Source: Halobacteriovoraceae bacterium
GTDB lineage: Bacteria; Bdellovibrionota; Bacteriovoracia; Bacteriovoracales; Bacteriovoracaceae
Direction of reading: 5' to 3'
Assembly: GCA_002711995.1 (NCBI GenBank)
Contig: PASN01000016.1
Coordinates: 62,001 to 126,000, forward strand
Length of the DNA: 64,000 nucleotides
Positions 61,141 to 64,000 of this stretch are shown piece after piece. Both the position numbers and the translations under genes were made by a program. The notes below the pieces were generated by a model. It had not been told where the DNA came from, searched no databases, and was given only the letters and a program-made list of their open reading frames with translations. Positions within the stretch are counted from its first letter, which is position 1, and every line of letters begins with the position of its first letter.

Positions 61141-62046
61141 CTATAGGTATGTGTAGTTTAAAGTTACACCACTTACCTCAGTGCCTAGATCTTGAATTAC
61201 GGGAGCTCTTTCAGTCGTTTTAAAATAACTTAATTCCAAGTTGAAACCTTTAAGACTTAATTCATGGTTTAAGTCTCCAAAGCTGTTCGTCTCCAAACTT
61301 GCCTTGAACCAATTAAGCTGTGTCTCGAAACTTATCTTCCAAGACTCTAAGGAAGTTGTTTGAAGTGCTGCTGTGGATAGGAAAGAGTTAGATATAAAAC
61401 TCTTTTGAAATCCCAGCATGTAGTATTGTTCAGGCACAATAGACTCACCAACATTAATCCCATTGATATTAAATATTAGATGTTTATCCTTATCTAGTGA
61501 GTAGGCCCCAACACTTCCAAGTGACAAAAACTGATAAGGGGAGCCGGCCTCTGGGTTAAAGTCAAAGTCTCCTTCCATTAATTGCTCTGCCTTCATTGTC
61601 TCAATCTTTCCTCTGCGAAAAACCCAAGAAGCTGTCGGCACCAGACTCAAGCGTTTCCACTTGATAGTTCGTGAGAAAGAAATCTCGTGGTCATTGAATT
61701 GGGTAAGTTTTAATTGTGGAAACACTGGATTTTGAGCTTGGGCCAGAGCAAAGTATTGGCGTTTATACGAAAAAACATTTTTATTGTGAGAAATGGATAG
61801 TTTGAAATTGGCCCTGGCGATGGTTGGACTTTCTAGAGACTTTTCAAATCCTTCTTTAATATCGCCAATCTTATCAGAATCAAAAAGCTTTAATTTTTCT
61901 GTCAAATCGCTTGAAGCGTATGCTTCTATTCCACTTTTAAGCTTTAAGCTGCTAGCTCTGGTATTTATATCAAACTTGCTAACAGTATAAGACGCCAGTG
62001 AAGAAGATCTAATAAAAAGTAGAGCTATAAATCGTTTTATTATCAC
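61141..62046 (-). CDS. Predicted outer-membrane beta-barrel protein
   Basis: Signal sequence (FIALLFIRSSSLAS), then alternating amphipathic beta strands throughout and an end of LNYTYL. The GTG at 62046 follows AGGACAGGA; the TTG at 62061 has no better site. Overlaps the upstream lipoprotein gene by 38 bp, suggesting coupling. No named family. Confidence 0.6.
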   Translation of the reverse strand: MIIKRFIALLFIRSSSLASYTVSKFDINTRASSLKLKSGIEAYASSDLTEKLKLFDSDKIGDIKEGFEKSLESPTIARANFKLSISHNKNVFSYKRQYFALAQAQNPVFPQLKLTQFNDHEISFSRTIKWKRLSLVPTASWVFRRGKIETMKAEQLMEGDFDFNPEAGSPYQFLSLGSVGAYSLDKDKHLIFNINGINVGESIVPEQYYMLGFQKSFISNSFLSTAALQTTSLESWKISFETQLNWFKASLETNSFGDLNHELSLKGFNLELSYFKTTERAPVIQDLGTEVSGVTLNYTYL

Positions 62047-62938
62047 AAATCCTGTCCTCAAGTTTTTTAGTTTGGGCTATTAAAGAATTAATAAGGCCTA
62101 CGAGATGCTTGTATTCTTTCTTGCTTTTAATTTGGTCCCGCACCCTAATTAGTTCCTTTAGGCCTTTTTGAGTTTCACATTCTTTGGTGATCCAAAAGGC
62201 CAACCTTTTAACGACGGCCGGGTTGTTTTTTAGAAATAAGCGCAAGGCCTTCTCTATATTTAAATCTTTCAAGTTTCCTATCTCTTGAATCGCCACTCCG
62301 AACAACCTCTCCAGGGCATGGTCTATAGCTGAAAAGTAATTGTTAATTTGATCAAATGAGTCTCGAAAATGTGCATAGGTTCTAAACACCGCGCCAATGA
62401 GTTGATCAATTCTCATCATAAGTTCCATTTGCTCCTCTTCTGACAAAACTAAAACTTTTCGATTTAAGGAGTCATATTGAAGTTTTAGCCGAAAGTCCTC
62501 ACCTATGGTTTTTAGTATGTGAACGGCCTGGTACAAATTAACTATGCCCATTTTAAAGTTGGCCATGTTGGATCGATGAATTGTTAACTCAATGGCCTTT
62601 TTTAAATACCTTTTGTGATGTTCATGAAGCTTCTTTATTGGACGAAAGCTCTCATGCAAGAATTCAACAGGATGTTCACTTCTAAGACTATTAGAAAGAA
62701 CAAGCTCGACTTGTTCTAAGAATGGAATCGTTTCAAAGCCACTGGCCCCGATATAAGCATCTACCAGAATGTCGGAAGTGTTTGAATTGAGTTGTCTTCT
62801 CTCAAGGTAGTTAATGACACCAGAATAGTTTCTCTCATCAAGCATTCTTTGCGCCTTATCGGCCGTAGACTCTTCGGGAGCAAACTTTTCACAACTCATG
62901 GTAAGGACTAGCGATAAAAGCAAGATTAAACACTTCAT
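62009..62938 (-). CDS. Lipoprotein, mostly alpha-helical, unknown
   Basis: Lipobox LTMSC (Cys about residue 16). The rest (about 290 residues) is helical, with TPR-like opening (RMLDERNYSGVINYLERRQ). It is followed by the barrel gene in an overlapping arrangement, so an outer-membrane lipoprotein/barrel pair is plausible. Confidence 0.65.
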   Translation of the reverse strand: MKCLILLLSLVLTMSCEKFAPEESTADKAQRMLDERNYSGVINYLERRQLNSNTSDILVDAYIGASGFETIPFLEQVELVLSNSLRSEHPVEFLHESFRPIKKLHEHHKRYLKKAIELTIHRSNMANFKMGIVNLYQAVHILKTIGEDFRLKLQYDSLNRKVLVLSEEEQMELMMRIDQLIGAVFRTYAHFRDSFDQINNYFSAIDHALERLFGVAIQEIGNLKDLNIEKALRLFLKNNPAVVKRLAFWITKECETQKGLKELIRVRDQIKSKKEYKHLVGLINSLIAQTKKLEDRICDNKTIYSSTFY

Positions 62939-63013
62939 GTTTAAATTTTACGCTAAACTCATGAATGAAATTAGCCGGCAAGTTAGTCTTGACTATAGGT
63001 GCTAAATTGAAAA

Positions 63014-63883
63014 TTAGAACTTTTGCTTTCCTTTTGACAGGGGCATTTTGGGTGTAAAGGAGCTTCCCTGGGAGGCAACAATTACGCATCCAATTGCAAG
63101 CCACTGCACACCAGTTAAATTCTCCCCTAAAAACACAAGGCCAATCACACTGGCAAACGCAGGCTCAAGGCTCATAAGAATGCTAAAGGTTTGTGAAGGA
63201 ATTCTTTTTAATGCGCTCATCTCCAAAGAGTATGGAATGGCGCTACTAAAAAGACCCACAAAAATTCCCATAGGCAAGGCCTCGGGCGCAAACATAACGG
63301 AGGCGTTTAGCACAAGACCCCAAGGGGCCACAATGATGGCGGCGATGGCCATACCTGAACTTGCGGCAACAGGACCTCTGACTTGGGTGCCAAGCCTTTT
63401 GCCAAAAACAATGTATAAGGCCCAAAAGAGTCCTGCTAAAAGCGCTAAAAAAACACCCATTGGATCTAGAGCTGCATCCGTCTCTTTCATTGGCAGGAGC
63501 AAATAAATTCCAACTCCCGCAAGAAGCGCCCACAGAAAGTCCAATTTTCTAGTGCCACCAAGAATTGCCACTGCCAAAGGTCCGGTGAACTCGAGGGCTA
63601 CTGCGATCCCAAGTGGGATTTTTGCCAGTGCAAAGTAAAAAGATAAATTCATAAGCCCTAATGAGGCACCATATAGAACAAGGTTTTTAATTGAGCCTTT
63701 AGCAAACTTGGTCTTCCATGGCCTAAAGATAGCGCACAAGGCCAGTGCCGCAACTATTAGTCGCAGGCTGGAAGCCCCGGCGACTCCGGCTATGGGAAAT
63801 AAGTTCTTAGCTACTGAGGCTCCGTATTGAATAGAGGCCATGGCAAGCAATAGAGTAAATATAGGTAGAAATTTATCTTTCAT
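63014..63883 (-). CDS. DMT/EamA-family transporter, RhtA-like
   Basis: 289 residues, ten predicted membrane helices in two EamA repeats. The segments PLGIAVALEFTGPLAVAI, SSAIPYSLEMSALKRIP and SILMSLEPAFASVIGL are close to E. coli RhtA (threonine/homoserine exporter). It exports amino acids or related metabolites. Single-gene unit at the right edge. Confidence 0.88.
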   Translation of the reverse strand: MKDKFLPIFTLLLAMASIQYGASVAKNLFPIAGVAGASSLRLIVAALALCAIFRPWKTKFAKGSIKNLVLYGASLGLMNLSFYFALAKIPLGIAVALEFTGPLAVAILGGTRKLDFLWALLAGVGIYLLLPMKETDAALDPMGVFLALLAGLFWALYIVFGKRLGTQVRGPVAASSGMAIAAIIVAPWGLVLNASVMFAPEALPMGIFVGLFSSAIPYSLEMSALKRIPSQTFSILMSLEPAFASVIGLVFLGENLTGVQWLAIGCVIVASQGSSFTPKMPLSKGKQKF

Positions 63884-63893
63884 ATGTTTAGTT

Positions 63894-63999
63894 CTAAAAA
63901 AAGTAGTCTTTTACTATAGAAACAGAGTTTAGGCTGCTCTTTTTATTCCAAATAAGTTTTACCTCATAGGGAGCATTCCAATCCTGGGGAAGCTTGATT
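63894..63999 (-). CDS. C-terminal fragment of a gene continuing past the window
   Basis: Minus-strand frame open from the window edge (LPQDWNAPYEVKLIWNK, SSLNSVSIVKDYFF) to TAG at 63894-63896. The pattern resembles the end of a LysR substrate-binding domain, but about 35 codons are too few for a firm call. Confidence 0.35.
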   Translation of the reverse strand, partial: IKLPQDWNAPYEVKLIWNKKSSLNSVSIVKDYFF

Positions 64000-64000
64000 G

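Overview
The window is a low-GC bacterial chromosome segment, most likely from a predatory or free-living member of the Bdellovibrionota (Bacteriovorax/Halobacteriovorax-like). I infer this from a regulator of the TIGR02147 type (27.4 kb), which is characteristic of that group, from the very many secreted hydrolases and lipoproteins, and from the Gram-negative envelope genes (LolA, TolC/RND, beta-barrels, dapF). No rRNA, CRISPR array or complete insertion sequence was seen. The non-coding genes are rnpB (17.5-17.8 kb), one CAU-anticodon tRNA (38.3 kb) and one candidate small RNA (54.5 kb).

Layout. 0-3.5 kb: smc (5' end outside the window, and broken by an in-frame TAA just after the hinge) and a LolA-like carrier. 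3.5-8.6 kb: an FHA protein; a pentapeptide-repeat protein divergent from an XRE regulator across a set of TTGCA palindromes; mutY; a second XRE regulator. 8.6-13.7 kb: a minus-strand operon of a TPR/winged-helix regulator and a secreted trypsin-like protease with ten GDGGDKKQ-type repeats, then an acyltransferase-PilZ fusion and a methyltransferase. 13.9-17.8 kb: a DUF285-repeat lipoprotein ending at an in-frame TGA, a beta-barrel protein, a ThiF/E1-like enzyme and rnpB. 17.9-26.9 kb: a TolC/RND efflux pair, a zinc-ribbon coiled-coil protein, aroB-aroA and an ENPP-type phosphodiesterase.

26.9-33.1 kb is a run of secreted hydrolases (HExxH metalloproteins, a 2H phosphoesterase-like protein, a NodB deacetylase, an alpha/beta hydrolase) led by the TIGR02147 regulator and its GC-rich operator-like palindromes. 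33.1-38.4 kb looks like a small accessory island between a Rha-family phage gene and the tRNA. It has three copies of a ~125-bp leader that ends at a start codon, several tRNA-3'-end-like TGGTGG..CAT sites next to hairpins, a recombinase-like HTH remnant, a GNAT enzyme with a leader peptide, and a methyltransferase. Two genes between 30.8 and 35.0 kb carry -1 frameshifts.

38.4-64 kb is mostly housekeeping and envelope: dapF-tlyA, apt, a MoxR/VWA pair, a LysR/YceI/pirin cluster, a V8-like protease, a cardiolipin-synthase-like PLD with an EEP phosphatase (a pair resembling E. coli clsB-ybhP), a LuxI-like acyltransferase coupled to a second ThiF/E1-like enzyme, a thiolase, a thioesterase, a parvulin, a CHASE histidine kinase, a K+/H+ antiporter, a deaminase, lipoproteins and an RhtA-like exporter.

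The observations most worth following are the modular island at 33.8-38.3 kb, the paralogous E1-like enzymes (one coupled to an autoinducer-synthase-like acyltransferase), the acyltransferase-PilZ fusion, the operator arrays at 5.2 and 27.3 kb, and the cluster of in-frame stops and frameshifts.
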